Shown: positions 49,780 through 58,058 of the stretch, in pieces | How positions within the stretch are numbered: position 1 is the first letter of the stretch | Layout: each line of letters opens with the position of its first letter | NCBI RefSeq assembly: GCF_040655075.1 | Contig: NZ_JBFAJC010000008.1 | Location: forward strand, 124,001-188,000 | Source of the DNA: Actinoallomurus sp040655075 | Lineage (GTDB): Bacteria; Actinomycetota; Actinomycetes; Streptosporangiales; Streptosporangiaceae | Direction: 5' to 3' | DNA: 64,000 bases | Translations under genes and position numbers: made by a program | Notes under the pieces: generated by a model | Told to the model about the DNA's origin: nothing | Database searches by the model: none | Seen by the model: the letters and a program-made list of their open reading frames with translations, nothing else

Positions 49780-50427
49780 TCAGTCCAAACCCCGCTCCAG
49801 CGCGTACCGCACCAGCTGTGCCTTGTTGTGCAGCTGCAGCTTGGTCAGGGTGTTCTGCACGTGGTTCTGGACCGTCCGGTGCGACAGCACGAGCCGCTCG
49901 GCGATCTCGCGGTAGGTCAGGCCCTTGGCGACCAACCGCAGCACCTCGATCTCCCGGTTCGTGAGCCGGGGAGTCTCCCGCTCCGGCGCGCCGACCAGGC
50001 GGCGGTACTCGCCCAGCACCAGGCCCGCCAACCCGGGCGTGAACACGGCCTCCCCGGCAGCGGCCGAGCGCACCGCCGCGATCACCTCGTCGAGGGAGGC
50101 CGACTTGGTCAGGTAGCCGGTCGCGCCCGCCGTCACGGCGTCGAGGACGTCCTGGCGTTCCCCGCTCGCCGACAGCACGAGCACGCGGATCGCCCCGTCG
50201 GCGGCCAGCAGCCGGCGGGTCACCTCCGCCCCGGGAAGGTCCGGCAGGTGCAGGTCGAGCAGCACGACCCGCGGCCGCGTCGCCTTCGCCACCCGCAGCG
50301 CCTGGGCACCGTCGCCGGCGGTGCCCACGACGGTGAGGCCGGCCGCCCCCAGCTTCTCCGCGATGCCGTCCCGCCAGATCGGATGGTCGTCGACGACCAG
50401 AACGTGCAGCGAGGCATCGGAGTCCAT
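49780..50427 (-). CDS. NarL/FixJ-type response regulator
   Basis: A 215-residue protein. Receiver domain 1-120: the acidic pair in VVDDHPIWRDG, the phosphoacceptor Asp in VLLDLHLPD, the Lys in YLTKSASL. C-terminal LuxR HTH: LTNREIEVLRLVAKGLTYRE, LSHRTVQNHVQNTLTKLQLH. It resembles MacR-type regulators. The likely cognate kinase is 650 bp upstream at 51076-52236 on the same strand, with a broken SDR gene in between. ATG 50427 was chosen at the receiver-domain start. Confidence 0.93.
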   Translation of the reverse strand: MDSDASLHVLVVDDHPIWRDGIAEKLGAAGLTVVGTAGDGAQALRVAKATRPRVVLLDLHLPDLPGAEVTRRLLAADGAIRVLVLSASGERQDVLDAVTAGATGYLTKSASLDEVIAAVRSAAAGEAVFTPGLAGLVLGEYRRLVGAPERETPRLTNREIEVLRLVAKGLTYREIAERLVLSHRTVQNHVQNTLTKLQLHNKAQLVRYALERGLD

Positions 50428-50467
50428 GGGTTCCCCCTCGTTCCTCGGAGCGTCGGCGCCTACGGGT

Positions 50468-50875
50468 TCACTCTTGGATGTAGTCGCCGTATCGCAGATC
50501 TTCAAGGAGCGTGTAGTGCGTCGGCTCCCAGCGAAGCAGTGTTCGGGTCAGGTCGCTGAGGACAGGTGCGTCGGCGGCGAGGATGGTCGCCAGGAAGGTG
50601 CTCCCGAAGTGCTCGCTCGCGTGCTCGAAGTGCTCGACCGCATCGTCGAACGTCAGCGAGACCGAAGGAACGCCCAGCTGGTCGCCGATCTGGTCGGCGA
50701 TGCTCTTCAGCGTCACCCCACCTTCCGCAGCACCGTGTAGCGCCGTGCCGGCGGCAGCGTTCTCGAGTGCCAGCCGGTAAAGGCTCGCCGCATCGAAGCG
50801 GTGAACTGCGGGCCAGCGGGTTTCGCCATCGCCGATGTATGCCGAGACGCCATAACCTCCAGATACTCTCCTGAC
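50468..50875 (-). pseudogene. 5'-truncated NAD-dependent epimerase/SDR remnant
   Basis: The frame begins without a family start at about YGVSAYIGDGETRWPAVHRF and runs to RWEPTHYTLLEDLRYGDYIQ and a stop. The residues match the C-terminal substrate-binding half of extended SDR proteins (SAYIGDG, RWPAVHR, ALENAAAGTALHGAAEGGV). The N-terminal ~130 residues, including the NAD-binding GxxGxxG and the YxxxK, are missing. It lies between kinase and response regulator genes of what looks like one two-component operon, so it is an inserted, decayed piece. Confidence 0.7.
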
Positions 50876-51075
50876 CGACGCATTCGGGGATCTCAACCTG
50901 CTTGTGCAAGGAGGCGCCGTGGGGGAATCGCCGTCGTCTCATCGACCCGGGGCCCTCGACTCCGTCGTAAGCGAGCTCAACGCACGCCATGTACACGGCG
51001 AGCGAAACGGACCGTCCTGAGCGCTTCCCCGCCTCCTCTCAGCCGGTGACCTGGATGACACGGCCCTGCTGCGCG
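50876..51075. other. Intergenic stretch next to SDR remnant
   Basis: About 200 bp between the SDR remnant and the kinase stop. No gene, no strong repeat. A plus-strand open stretch ending in ELNARHVHGERNGP is unassigned. Confidence 0.35.
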
Positions 51076-52236
51076 TCAGCGTCCGTGGTGTTCCATCTCG
51101 TTCCGCAGGGTCCGGGGAACCCGGAGCTCGACCTCGGTCCCGCGGCCGGGGACCGACGTCACGGTCGCCTTTCCGCCGAGTTCCCGGATCCGCCCGACGA
51201 TCGACTGCGCGACGCCGAGACGCCCCGCCTCGGCCGCCCGGGCCAGGCGGCCGTCCTCGAACCCCACGCCGTCGTCCCGGACGCTCACCGCGACCACCTC
51301 GCCCTCGTCGTCGAGCAGCACCCAGGCCCGCGCGTCGGGGCCGGCGTGACGGCGGACGTTGTCGAGCGCCTCGCCGGTCGCGGCGGCCAGGGCTCGCGCC
51401 GGCGCGTCCGGGAGAAGGACCGCGTGTGCGGGGCAGGACACCGTGACCCGGTCACCGGCCAGGGGCTCCAGCAGCGTCCGCACGTCGACCTGGCCGTCCG
51501 GCGGTGGCGTCGGCGAGGCGGCGACCAGCGACCGCAGCGCCACCTCCTGCTCCCCGGCCAGCCGGCCGAGCTCGGCCGCCTCCCCGCCGAGCTCCCGCCC
51601 GCGCACGCTGACCAGCGCGAGCACCTGCAGGACCGAGTCGTGGATGTCCCGCGCGATGCGCTGCCGCTCGGCCGTGGCCGCCTCCTGCCGGGCCGCGCGA
51701 TCGAGGGCGGCCTCCGCACGCAGCACGAGCCGTACGACGTGGCCGCCGACCGTGCCGGCGATGAGCAGTAGCACGATGCCGTTGAACGTGTTGTGCGGCA
51801 ACGCCTGGCGTTCGAGCAGGTCGGCCACGGAGAGGACGGCGGCTCCGGCGCACCCCGCCCACGGGCCGCCCGCGACCGCGCAGGCCAGCACGGACGCCGC
51901 CGCCCACGACACCGGCAGCGTCGCGGCCCCATGGTCGATGCGGGCGGCCGTGTCGACCAGGCGCGTGGCGAGGATCAGCGCGGCCGCGACGGCCACGTCC
52001 GCGCCGACCAGCCAGGGCCGCCGCGCCGCCGGGCGCGCGTACGCGACCGTGGCGAGCACGGACCACGCCGCCATCACGGCGAGCGCGAGCAGACCGCCCA
52101 GGGGATGGGCGTACCGCTCGTGATCCCGCACGATGAGGACCGCGGCGTAGCCGAGGGTGACGAGCCGGAAGACGCCCACCGCCCGCCACATCTGCTCGAC
52201 CACGAAAGCGACATTACGGGTTTCCCGGGCATGCAT
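51076..52236 (-). CDS. Sensor histidine kinase, MacS/DUF5931-like
   Basis: A 386-residue protein. About five or six hydrophobic segments (~20-190) form the sensor region, resembling DUF5931. The HisKA_3 dimerisation helix contains the phosphorylated His in RQRIARDIHDSVLQVLALVS (~195-215). The HATPase end shows GEALDNVRRHAG, VSVRDDGVGFE and GLG-less GKATVTSVPGRGTEV. It should phosphorylate the response regulator at 49780, now 650 bp away. ATG 52236 gives the usual start before the first helix. Confidence 0.9.
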   Translation of the reverse strand: MHARETRNVAFVVEQMWRAVGVFRLVTLGYAAVLIVRDHERYAHPLGGLLALAVMAAWSVLATVAYARPAARRPWLVGADVAVAAALILATRLVDTAARIDHGAATLPVSWAAASVLACAVAGGPWAGCAGAAVLSVADLLERQALPHNTFNGIVLLLIAGTVGGHVVRLVLRAEAALDRAARQEAATAERQRIARDIHDSVLQVLALVSVRGRELGGEAAELGRLAGEQEVALRSLVAASPTPPPDGQVDVRTLLEPLAGDRVTVSCPAHAVLLPDAPARALAAATGEALDNVRRHAGPDARAWVLLDDEGEVVAVSVRDDGVGFEDGRLARAAEAGRLGVAQSIVGRIRELGGKATVTSVPGRGTEVELRVPRTLRNEMEHHGR

Positions 52237-52279
52237 GGCGGCCGTTCCGGGGCGCGGGACTTCAGAGGCGTGAAGCCTT

Positions 52280-53293
52280 TCAGGGCTGGATCGCGTTGGG
52301 GATCTCACTCCCCAGGCGGCTCAGCGCCTGCATGGCCTCGCGCTCTATGCGGGAAAGATCGCAAAGGATGGTGCCTGCCTGTACGAGGCACTGCGCATCG
52401 CCCGATCCGCCGGCTTTTGTGATCAGTGCGGCGACTTCCGTCCATAGCGCTGCAGCCTCGGCGTACAGCCCGTGGCCGGTGCGCAGGTGGCTGCTGTCGA
52501 GCAGTTGGGCGCATTCGGCGAGGAAGTCGCGGTAGAGGTTACGGAACAGCGCGCCGCCGGTGCCGGCCTTCTCCATCAACAGGGCGGCCTGCGGCAGGTC
52601 CCGCTGCGGGGTGTCGGTGCGCTGGAGCCATGTGCGTACCAGCTTGCCGGCCTTCTCGATGCCCCGGTGGCCGAGGTTGGCGATGGGCGGGTTGAGGAAG
52701 GCGTCGGCGCAGGCGGTGATGGCGGGAATGATCTGGCCCTGTGGGGAGGGCGGGTTCCTCGGAGCGGTGAGGGTGAAGGACCGGTGCTTGGCGGTCATCG
52801 GGCCGCGCGCGGCCCTGGCCTGGGCGAGGCTGGTCAGGCTGGTGGACACCGTTCCGCCTTGCTGGTCGGTGTCCACCAGGTAGGCGTCGTGGTCGTCGTA
52901 GCCGTACAGGGCGACGACATGACCGCCGAAGTGCACCTTCGAGCGGAAGTAGTCCAGGTAGTAGCTGTCGAGCTGCAGTCCGACAGGGTGGCCGGCGTCG
53001 ATGGGGGCCGTCACGTTCTCCCATGCTCTGCGGGGGGAGGTGGTCTCCTGGACTACGAGCTCCAGATTGATGCCGGTGGCCAGGTTCCTGGTGAGTTCGA
53101 AAGGCCTGACCCGTCCCCCGAGGAAGGGGAAACCCATGTTCTTGCCGTCCCAGTAGATGAAGGACAGGCCGGAGCCGAGGCCGAAGAGCATGGGCTCGGA
53201 CAGATCGAGTCCCTGGTGCCGCAGCAGGACCCCCAGAGCCGTCGTCTCGCAGTGCCGCATACCGCGGGCATCAATGTCCATCACGGTGGTCAT
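52280..53293 (-). CDS. BtrH N-terminal / DUF4872-domain protein
   Basis: A 337-residue protein. Residues ~10-150 match the BtrH_N pattern (RHCETTALGVLLRHQGLDLS, FGLGSGLSFIYWDG, VHFGGHVVALYGYDDHDAYL) with Cys15, a later His and Asp in papain-like order, and residues ~190-330 match DUF4872. BtrH from butirosin synthesis transfers an acyl group from a carrier protein; most homologues, like this one, occur outside such clusters and have no known function. It overlaps the MerR gene stop by 4 nt and must be co-transcribed with it. Confidence 0.85.
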   Translation of the reverse strand: MTTVMDIDARGMRHCETTALGVLLRHQGLDLSEPMLFGLGSGLSFIYWDGKNMGFPFLGGRVRPFELTRNLATGINLELVVQETTSPRRAWENVTAPIDAGHPVGLQLDSYYLDYFRSKVHFGGHVVALYGYDDHDAYLVDTDQQGGTVSTSLTSLAQARAARGPMTAKHRSFTLTAPRNPPSPQGQIIPAITACADAFLNPPIANLGHRGIEKAGKLVRTWLQRTDTPQRDLPQAALLMEKAGTGGALFRNLYRDFLAECAQLLDSSHLRTGHGLYAEAAALWTEVAALITKAGGSGDAQCLVQAGTILCDLSRIEREAMQALSRLGSEIPNAIQP

Positions 53294-54096
53294 GCCATGC
53301 TCTCCTGGACGGGGATGATCAGCCGGGTCATCAGTTCTTCTCGTGGTGCCTCCGCCGGCCCGACGAGATAGGCCTCACGTACGGGCGCTCGAGGGCGCAG
53401 CCCGCGCTCGTGGATGGCGGCGAAGAGCGCGTTGTAGGCCAAGAGCAGCTGGGAGTAGGGACCGATGTGCATGGTCTCGGCAACGGGTCCGCCGGGCAGC
53501 GCCTCGAACCGCAGGCCAGGCGTCCCTGCCCCGTGCGGCGTCTGCACTCCGACGGCGATCTCCATCCGCTCTTCCAGATCCAGCGGGTACAGCGCCCACA
53601 GCGGCGGCTCCCATGCGATTCCGGCCCTGCCGAGCACGGGCAGCAGCCGGCCTACGCACTCCTCGACCTTCGCTCCGATCTCCGCAGGGGTGCAGACCGC
53701 TCGCACCACGGCAAGCCGTCGCTCCGGCTCTCTGCCCATCGTCACCTCATAGCCGGGCAGGCCGCCCTCCGCCAGCCGCTCCAGCATCTCCAGCCGTGCC
53801 TGGTCCCCACTGATCCGCTCGGCCAGCCGGTCCCGCTCAGCGCGCAGGATCTGCGCCCTGGACTCAGGCTCGGCGGCCAGCGCCTGGGCTATCACAGCCA
53901 GGGGAAGGTCCATCTCGCGGAGCAGGGCGATGGTCAGGGCATCACGCGTCTGTTCAGGGGCGTAATAGCGGTAGCCGGAGCCGGCGTCCACGCGCACCGG
54001 AGCCAACAGCCCCATCTCGTCGTAGTGCCGTAGCTGCTTGACGCTGAGCCGGCACAGGCGGGCGAAGGGTCCGATGGTGAGAAGTTCGTCTCGCAC
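53290..54096 (-). CDS. MerR-family regulator with GyrI-like ligand domain
   Basis: A 268-residue GTG-start protein: winged HTH (LLTIGPFARLCRLSVKQLRH YDEMGLLAPVRVD), coiled coil (ERDRLAERISGDQARLEMLE) and a C-terminal GyrI/BmrR-like effector-binding domain (LAVVRAVCTPAEIGAKVEEC, MHIGPYSQLLLAYNALFAAI). This is the BmrR-type architecture that senses amphipathic drugs. A perfect dyad at 54107-54133 lies just upstream of the start, positioned as in MerR-regulated promoters, so it activates its own two-gene operon with the BtrH-like gene. Confidence 0.92.
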   Translation of the reverse strand: MRDELLTIGPFARLCRLSVKQLRHYDEMGLLAPVRVDAGSGYRYYAPEQTRDALTIALLREMDLPLAVIAQALAAEPESRAQILRAERDRLAERISGDQARLEMLERLAEGGLPGYEVTMGREPERRLAVVRAVCTPAEIGAKVEECVGRLLPVLGRAGIAWEPPLWALYPLDLEERMEIAVGVQTPHGAGTPGLRFEALPGGPVAETMHIGPYSQLLLAYNALFAAIHERGLRPRAPVREAYLVGPAEAPREELMTRLIIPVQESMA

Positions 54097-54106
54097 GCCA
54101 TCATCG

Positions 54107-54133
54107 TGGACTCTCCCACGGTGGGAGAGTCCA
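54107..54133. promoter_or_regulatory. Perfect 13-bp MerR dyad
   Basis: TGGACTCTCCCAC, one central G, then GTGGGAGAGTCCA: a perfect 27-bp palindrome. GACTCTCC...GGAGAGTC is the BmrR/Mta-type operator pattern. On the minus strand TTGGAC at its edge can serve as -35 with a 19-20-bp spacer to a CACGAT-like -10, the long spacing that MerR proteins correct. Transcription would start within or just before the start codon at 54096. Confidence 0.85.
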
Positions 54134-54174
54134 ACACCGTGCCCATTGGCCCCTTCCGCGCAGGTCCGAACGCG

Positions 54175-54210
54175 CGACGGCCGGAGGCGGTTGCCCGCCT
54201 CCGGCCGTCG
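54175..54210 (-). terminator. Strong hairpin after the small secreted protein gene
   Basis: CGACGGCCGGAGGCGG (54175-54190) and CCGCCTCCGGCCGTCG (54195-54210) form a perfect 16-bp stem with a TTGC loop, 12 bp after the stop of the 54223 gene on the minus strand. Confidence 0.8.
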
Positions 54211-54222
54211 GATGTCCCGCGA

Positions 54223-54591
54223 CTAACACTTGGAGACCTGCTGGATCTTCTTCACCTTGGGGATCCAGACGTGGTTGACGAACTTGGTGTGGCCACCCTT
54301 GCCGGCGGCCACGGGGAAGCACCGGGCGTTCATGTGCCCGACCGTGATCTTGATTCGGCGGGTGCCACCACAGCTCTGGCCCTTCACCTTCGTCCGGTGG
54401 TGGTAGTACACGGTGACCGAGAGCTGGGAGTCCCGGTACGAGTAGCTGAAGCACCCCGCCATGCCGCGGTGCGTCTTGCCGGGCACCCAACTGGCGGGAT
54501 GGGCGGTCGCCGCGCCGGCGGGGGCGGCCAGCGCCGTGGCCGCCACGGCGATGGTGCCGACCATGACGGCGGCCTTCGTACGAATCCGCAT
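54223..54591 (-). CDS. Small secreted cationic protein with four cysteines
   Basis: A 122-residue protein. Sec signal ~1-27 (KAAVMVGTIAVAATALAAPA then GAATA). The mature part of ~94 residues is rich in Lys, Arg, His and Tyr and has four cysteines (in GCFSYSY, QSCGGTRR, ARCFPV and the terminal KC), enough for two disulphides. No catalytic motif. The predicted fold is beta-rich (SQLSVTVYYHHRTKVKG, RIKITVGHM). It stands alone between a terminator and its own promoter region. No family recognised. Confidence 0.75.
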   Translation of the reverse strand: MRIRTKAAVMVGTIAVAATALAAPAGAATAHPASWVPGKTHRGMAGCFSYSYRDSQLSVTVYYHHRTKVKGQSCGGTRRIKITVGHMNARCFPVAAGKGGHTKFVNHVWIPKVKKIQQVSKC

Positions 54592-54753
54592 CTGTGCTCC
54601 TCACAACAGGTGGTCGCGTCGATACGGTCTTGTACTCTGCCGAGCTTCCATACCGTGAGATAGAGGCCAGGGGCTCAAGCCGAAATAGGACTCCGGTCCC
54701 CCGTCGGTCGCGGCACTGCTCCAATGCGAAGCGAAGCGGCTTAGGCTCGTTCC

Positions 54754-55263
54754 GTGAATCATCCTCCGGCGGAGCCGATGCGGTACCGGCTCGACGCGAC
54801 GCTGTACGGGATCCGGGCGTCGACGGACCACTCGTTCCGGTCGCCGACCCGCGAGGACATCCCGCCGCTCGGCACCCTGATGTGGGACGCCTACCGGGGG
54901 ACGCCGGACGAGCGGGACGTCGGGGACGGCGTCCCGTCGGCCACCGAGGAGGTCCGGCTCACCTTCGACGGGGAGTACGGGCCATTCATTCCGGAGGCGT
55001 CGCTCGTCGCCGAGGAGAGCGGCCGTCTCGTCGCGGCCGCCCTGGTGACGGTCTGGCGCGGGGTCCCCCTGCTGGCGTTCGTCTTCACGGCTTCGTCCCA
55101 CACCGGCCGGGGGCTGGCCAGGCGGCTGATCCAGGCGGTGATGGGGGTGCTTTCGGAGCAGGGGTACGACCGGCTCTCCCTCGCGGTGACCGGCCAGAAC
55201 ACCCGCGCCCGTGCGCTGTACGAGTCGATGGGCTTCGTGGAGGTTCCCGTCGGCAGCGGGTGA
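54754..55263 (+). CDS. GNAT-family N-acetyltransferase
   Basis: A 169-residue GTG-start protein. The acetyl-CoA site is the R/Q-x-x-G-x-G/A variant SSHTGRGLARRLIQAVMGVL, followed by LSLAVTGQNTRARALYESMG, the usual GNAT terminal helix and strand. The substrate is unknown. The start has little ribosome site, and translation could be leaderless. It is followed at 50 bp by the F420-type oxidoreductase gene. Confidence 0.88.
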   Translation: MNHPPAEPMRYRLDATLYGIRASTDHSFRSPTREDIPPLGTLMWDAYRGTPDERDVGDGVPSATEEVRLTFDGEYGPFIPEASLVAEESGRLVAAALVTVWRGVPLLAFVFTASSHTGRGLARRLIQAVMGVLSEQGYDRLSLAVTGQNTRARALYESMGFVEVPVGSG

Positions 55264-55312
55264 GACGTCCTCGCCGCCGCGTGACAGGATCGCCGGTGGG
55301 AGGTGCATCTCA

Positions 55313-56185
55313 ATGAAGGTCGGACTACAGATTCCTGACTTCACCTGGCCCGGCGGACCGTCGAGTCTCGGTGCGGACCTGGCCCGCGTCGCGCGCACCG
55401 CGGATGACGTGGGATTCAACCGGATCGCGGTGATGGACCACTTCTTCCAGATCGGCATGGTCGGGCCGCCCGAGAACGACATGCTCGAGGCGTACACCAC
55501 GCTCGGCTTCCTGGCCGCGCACACGTCCCGCGCGCGGCTGCTCACCCTCGTCACCGGGGCGGTCTACCGGCCGCCGGGGCTGCTCGCCAAGACCGTGACG
55601 ACGCTCGACGCGCTGTCCGGTGGGCGGGCCGAGCTGGGCATCGGCGCGGCCTGGAACGAGGAGGAGGCCCGCGGCCTAGGCCTGCCCTTCCCGCCGGTGG
55701 CCGAGCGCTTCGAGCGGCTGGAGGAGACGCTGCAGATCTGCCTGCGGATGTGGGGCGACGGCGACGAGGCGTACGAGGGGCGGCACTACCGCCTCGGACG
55801 CACGCTCAACTCGCCGCAGGCGCTGTCGCGACCGCACCCGCCGATCATGGTCGGCGGGTCGGGCGAGCGGAAGACGCTGCGATTCGTGGCCCGGTACGCA
55901 CAGGCGTGCAACCTGTTCCCCGGTCCCGAGGTGGCCCACAAGCTCGATGTTCTCCGCGAGCACTGCGCGGCGGAGGGCCGCGACTACGACGAGATCGAGA
56001 AGACCGTCATCTTCCGCTTCGACCCCGGCGAGAAGGGCGAGAAGTCGGGCGAGATCGTCGACACGCTGGGGAAGCTGGCCGAGCTCGGCATCGACGCGGT
56101 CATCGGCGGTGTCAAGGACGTCTGGCGCGTCACACCGCTCGAGGTGATCGGCGCCGACGTCATCCCGGCCGTGGCGGACCTGTAG
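55313..56185 (+). CDS. LLM-class F420-dependent oxidoreductase
   Basis: A 290-residue luciferase-like monooxygenase family protein: MKVGLQIPDFTWPGGPSSLG, NRIAVMDHFFQ, TLVTGAVYRPPGLLAKTVTT LDALSGGRAELGIGAAWNEE and HPPIMVGGSGERKTL. Actinobacterial members of this length commonly use coenzyme F420. ATG 55313 follows GGGAGG at 55298-55303. It closes against the convergent gene at 56252 with a strong bidirectional terminator between. Confidence 0.92.
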   Translation: MKVGLQIPDFTWPGGPSSLGADLARVARTADDVGFNRIAVMDHFFQIGMVGPPENDMLEAYTTLGFLAAHTSRARLLTLVTGAVYRPPGLLAKTVTTLDALSGGRAELGIGAAWNEEEARGLGLPFPPVAERFERLEETLQICLRMWGDGDEAYEGRHYRLGRTLNSPQALSRPHPPIMVGGSGERKTLRFVARYAQACNLFPGPEVAHKLDVLREHCAAEGRDYDEIEKTVIFRFDPGEKGEKSGEIVDTLGKLAELGIDAVIGGVKDVWRVTPLEVIGADVIPAVADL

Positions 56186-56203
56186 CGCGCACCGAGATGG
56201 CTC

Positions 56204-56234
56204 CGGTGCGCCGCCGGTCGACGGCGGCGCACCG
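56204..56234. terminator. Bidirectional terminator
   Basis: CGGTGCGCCGCCG (56204-56216) and CGGCGGCGCACCG (56222-56234) form a perfect 13-bp stem with a 5-nt loop, 18 bp downstream of both convergent stops. Confidence 0.8.
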
Positions 56235-56251
56235 TGCGCCGTTGTCGGTGG

Positions 56252-56785
56252 TCAGCCTCGTACCCGGTACACCGCGCCGGTGAACGGCAGCGCGCCGCCC
56301 GTCTCACGCTCGTCGGGCGGCGCGAGCCCGGCGGCCGCGGCCCACGCGTCGACCAGGCTCGCCGGCCAGGATGTCCGCTCACCGGGGAGTACCACGACGA
56401 GGCCGTCCGGGGCGAGGGCCCGGCCGAGTTCGCGAACGGTGTGGCGGGGGAACGGGAAGGATCTTGGATCGAGGCGGCAGACGAGCGCGTGCAGGGTCCC
56501 GTCGGGGAACGGCAGGTCGACGTCGATCCCGCCGACGGACGGCGTGGGGACGTCGCCGCCGGCCCGGTGCGCCGCCCGCCGCAGTGCGCGGGCGTCACGC
56601 CGGTGGGGGACGCGCACCTCGACCGGCACCCCGTCGGCGATCAGCCGGGCGGCCAGGTCGTGGAGGCCTGAGCCGACGAGCCGTACCGGCGCGGTGCGCC
56701 GCGTGACCGCCTTGGTGAGGAGTGTGCTGAGAGTCGCGTCATCGAGCCCGGAACAGCCGTACGCGGCGGCTGCGGGCGTGCTCAT
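56252..56785 (-). CDS. Methyltransferase-like protein, short
   Basis: A 177-residue protein that has the late half of a class I methyltransferase pattern (DVDLPFPDGTLHALVCRLDP, VRELGRALAPDGLVVVLPGE) and a weak glycine-rich motif (VRLVGSGLHDLAARLIADGV) where the SAM-binding GxGxG should be. The short length and the unusual motif I raise doubt about catalysis. It is divergent from the flavoprotein gene at 56907 (121-bp gap). ATG 56785 was taken; an upstream in-frame extension is proline/arginine-rich. Confidence 0.7.
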   Translation of the reverse strand: MSTPAAAAYGCSGLDDATLSTLLTKAVTRRTAPVRLVGSGLHDLAARLIADGVPVEVRVPHRRDARALRRAAHRAGGDVPTPSVGGIDVDLPFPDGTLHALVCRLDPRSFPFPRHTVRELGRALAPDGLVVVLPGERTSWPASLVDAWAAAAGLAPPDERETGGALPFTGAVYRVRG

Positions 56786-56906
56786 CGTCGTGCCGTTCGG
56801 CCGGTGCCCGCGACGCGTGTCGCGGTGAGGCGGAGGTGGGCCACCGGAGTCCTCCCACGTTTTATCTGTATTCTGCAAGTATCGTAACGCAGGCGTCTAT
56901 GCAGGC

Positions 56907-57986
56907 ATGATGCGGGACATGGACGACATCGATGTGGCGATCGTGGGGCTCGGACTGGCGGGATCCGCCGCGGCGTGGGCGCTGAGCCGCCGCGGACGGA
57001 GCGTCGCCGCCTTCGAGGCGTACGGCCCGGGCCACCGGCGCGGCAGCTCGCACGGCCACGCCCGGATCTTCCGCCGCGCCTACCTCGACCCGCTCTACGT
57101 CGAGCTCACCGGCCGGGCGGGGCGGCTGTGGGAGGAGCTCGAAGAGCAGGCCGGCGAGCGGCTCCTGACCCGGACCGGCGGCGTCGACCACGGCCCCGGC
57201 CGCGAGCCCGAGCGCATGGCGGCCCTGCTCCGGGAGCACGGCGTCGCCGCCGAGCTGCTCGACCCGGCCGAGGCGGCCCGCCGCTGGCCCGGCATCCGCT
57301 TCGAGGGACCCGTGGTCTTCGACCCGGAGGGCGGCGTACTCGACCCGGAGGCGGCGATGGCCGCTCTAGTCCGCCTGGCCGTCGACGCCGGGGCGCACGT
57401 CGCGTACGACACTCCGGTCCGCGCCCTGCGGCCGGATTCGGACGGCGTGACCCTCACCACCGACACCGGCACCTGGCGCGCCCGTACGGTCGTGGTCGCG
57501 GCAGGAGGCTGGACCGGCCCGCTGCTCGACGGTCTGGTCCCGCTCCCGCCGCTGACCGTGACCCAGCAGCAGGTCTTCTTCTTCGACCGCGAGGACCCCG
57601 GCCCCTGGCCCACGGTCGTGCACGGTGAGACGTCCCTCGACCTCTACGCGCTGCCGGAGGGGCCGTACTTCAAGGTCGGCGAGCACGTCAACGGCGCGGT
57701 GACGACGGCGGACGACAGGGACTTCACCGTCGACCCGGCCGCCCGGGAGCGAGCAGTCGCGTACGCGCGCGAGTGGCTCCCCGGCCTCGATCCGGTCCCG
57801 CGCTCGGAGCTGACCTGCCTCTACACCTCGACGCCGAACGAGGACTTCGTCCTCGACCGCCGCGGCCCGTTCGTGGTCGCCTCCGCCTGTTCCGGACACG
57901 GCGCGAAGTTCACACCGCTGCTCGGCGAACTCGTCGCCGACCTGGTGGACGGCCATAAGCCGATCGACAGGTTCGCCCTACGCTGA
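56907..57986 (+). CDS. Monomeric sarcosine / N-methyl-L-amino-acid oxidase-like flavoprotein
   Basis: A 359-residue DAO-family protein. The FAD-binding Rossmann is DVAIVGLGLAGSAAAWALSR (8-27), and GSSHGHARIFRRAY matches the conserved arginine-rich substrate region. The covalent flavin Cys is expected in LTCLYTSTPNEDFVLD, equivalent to the CMYTNTPD block of monomeric sarcosine oxidase, and ASACSGHGAKFTPLLGEL is the terminal FAD loop. It oxidises N-methyl amino acids to formaldehyde and H2O2 if functional. No obvious operon partner. Confidence 0.9.
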   Translation: MMRDMDDIDVAIVGLGLAGSAAAWALSRRGRSVAAFEAYGPGHRRGSSHGHARIFRRAYLDPLYVELTGRAGRLWEELEEQAGERLLTRTGGVDHGPGREPERMAALLREHGVAAELLDPAEAARRWPGIRFEGPVVFDPEGGVLDPEAAMAALVRLAVDAGAHVAYDTPVRALRPDSDGVTLTTDTGTWRARTVVVAAGGWTGPLLDGLVPLPPLTVTQQQVFFFDREDPGPWPTVVHGETSLDLYALPEGPYFKVGEHVNGAVTTADDRDFTVDPAARERAVAYAREWLPGLDPVPRSELTCLYTSTPNEDFVLDRRGPFVVASACSGHGAKFTPLLGELVADLVDGHKPIDRFALR

Positions 57987-58058
57987 TGGCACCTGGCTGA
58001 TCACCGGCGTTCGCCGTGTCGTGGGACGCGGCGTACGCCGATGGAACAGCGCGTCCGG

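Noticed and set aside
52280..54133. Aminoglycoside (butirosin-like) biosynthetic cluster
   Set aside because: Only a BtrH-type domain is present; no carrier protein, aminotransferase or cyclitol synthase genes are nearby.
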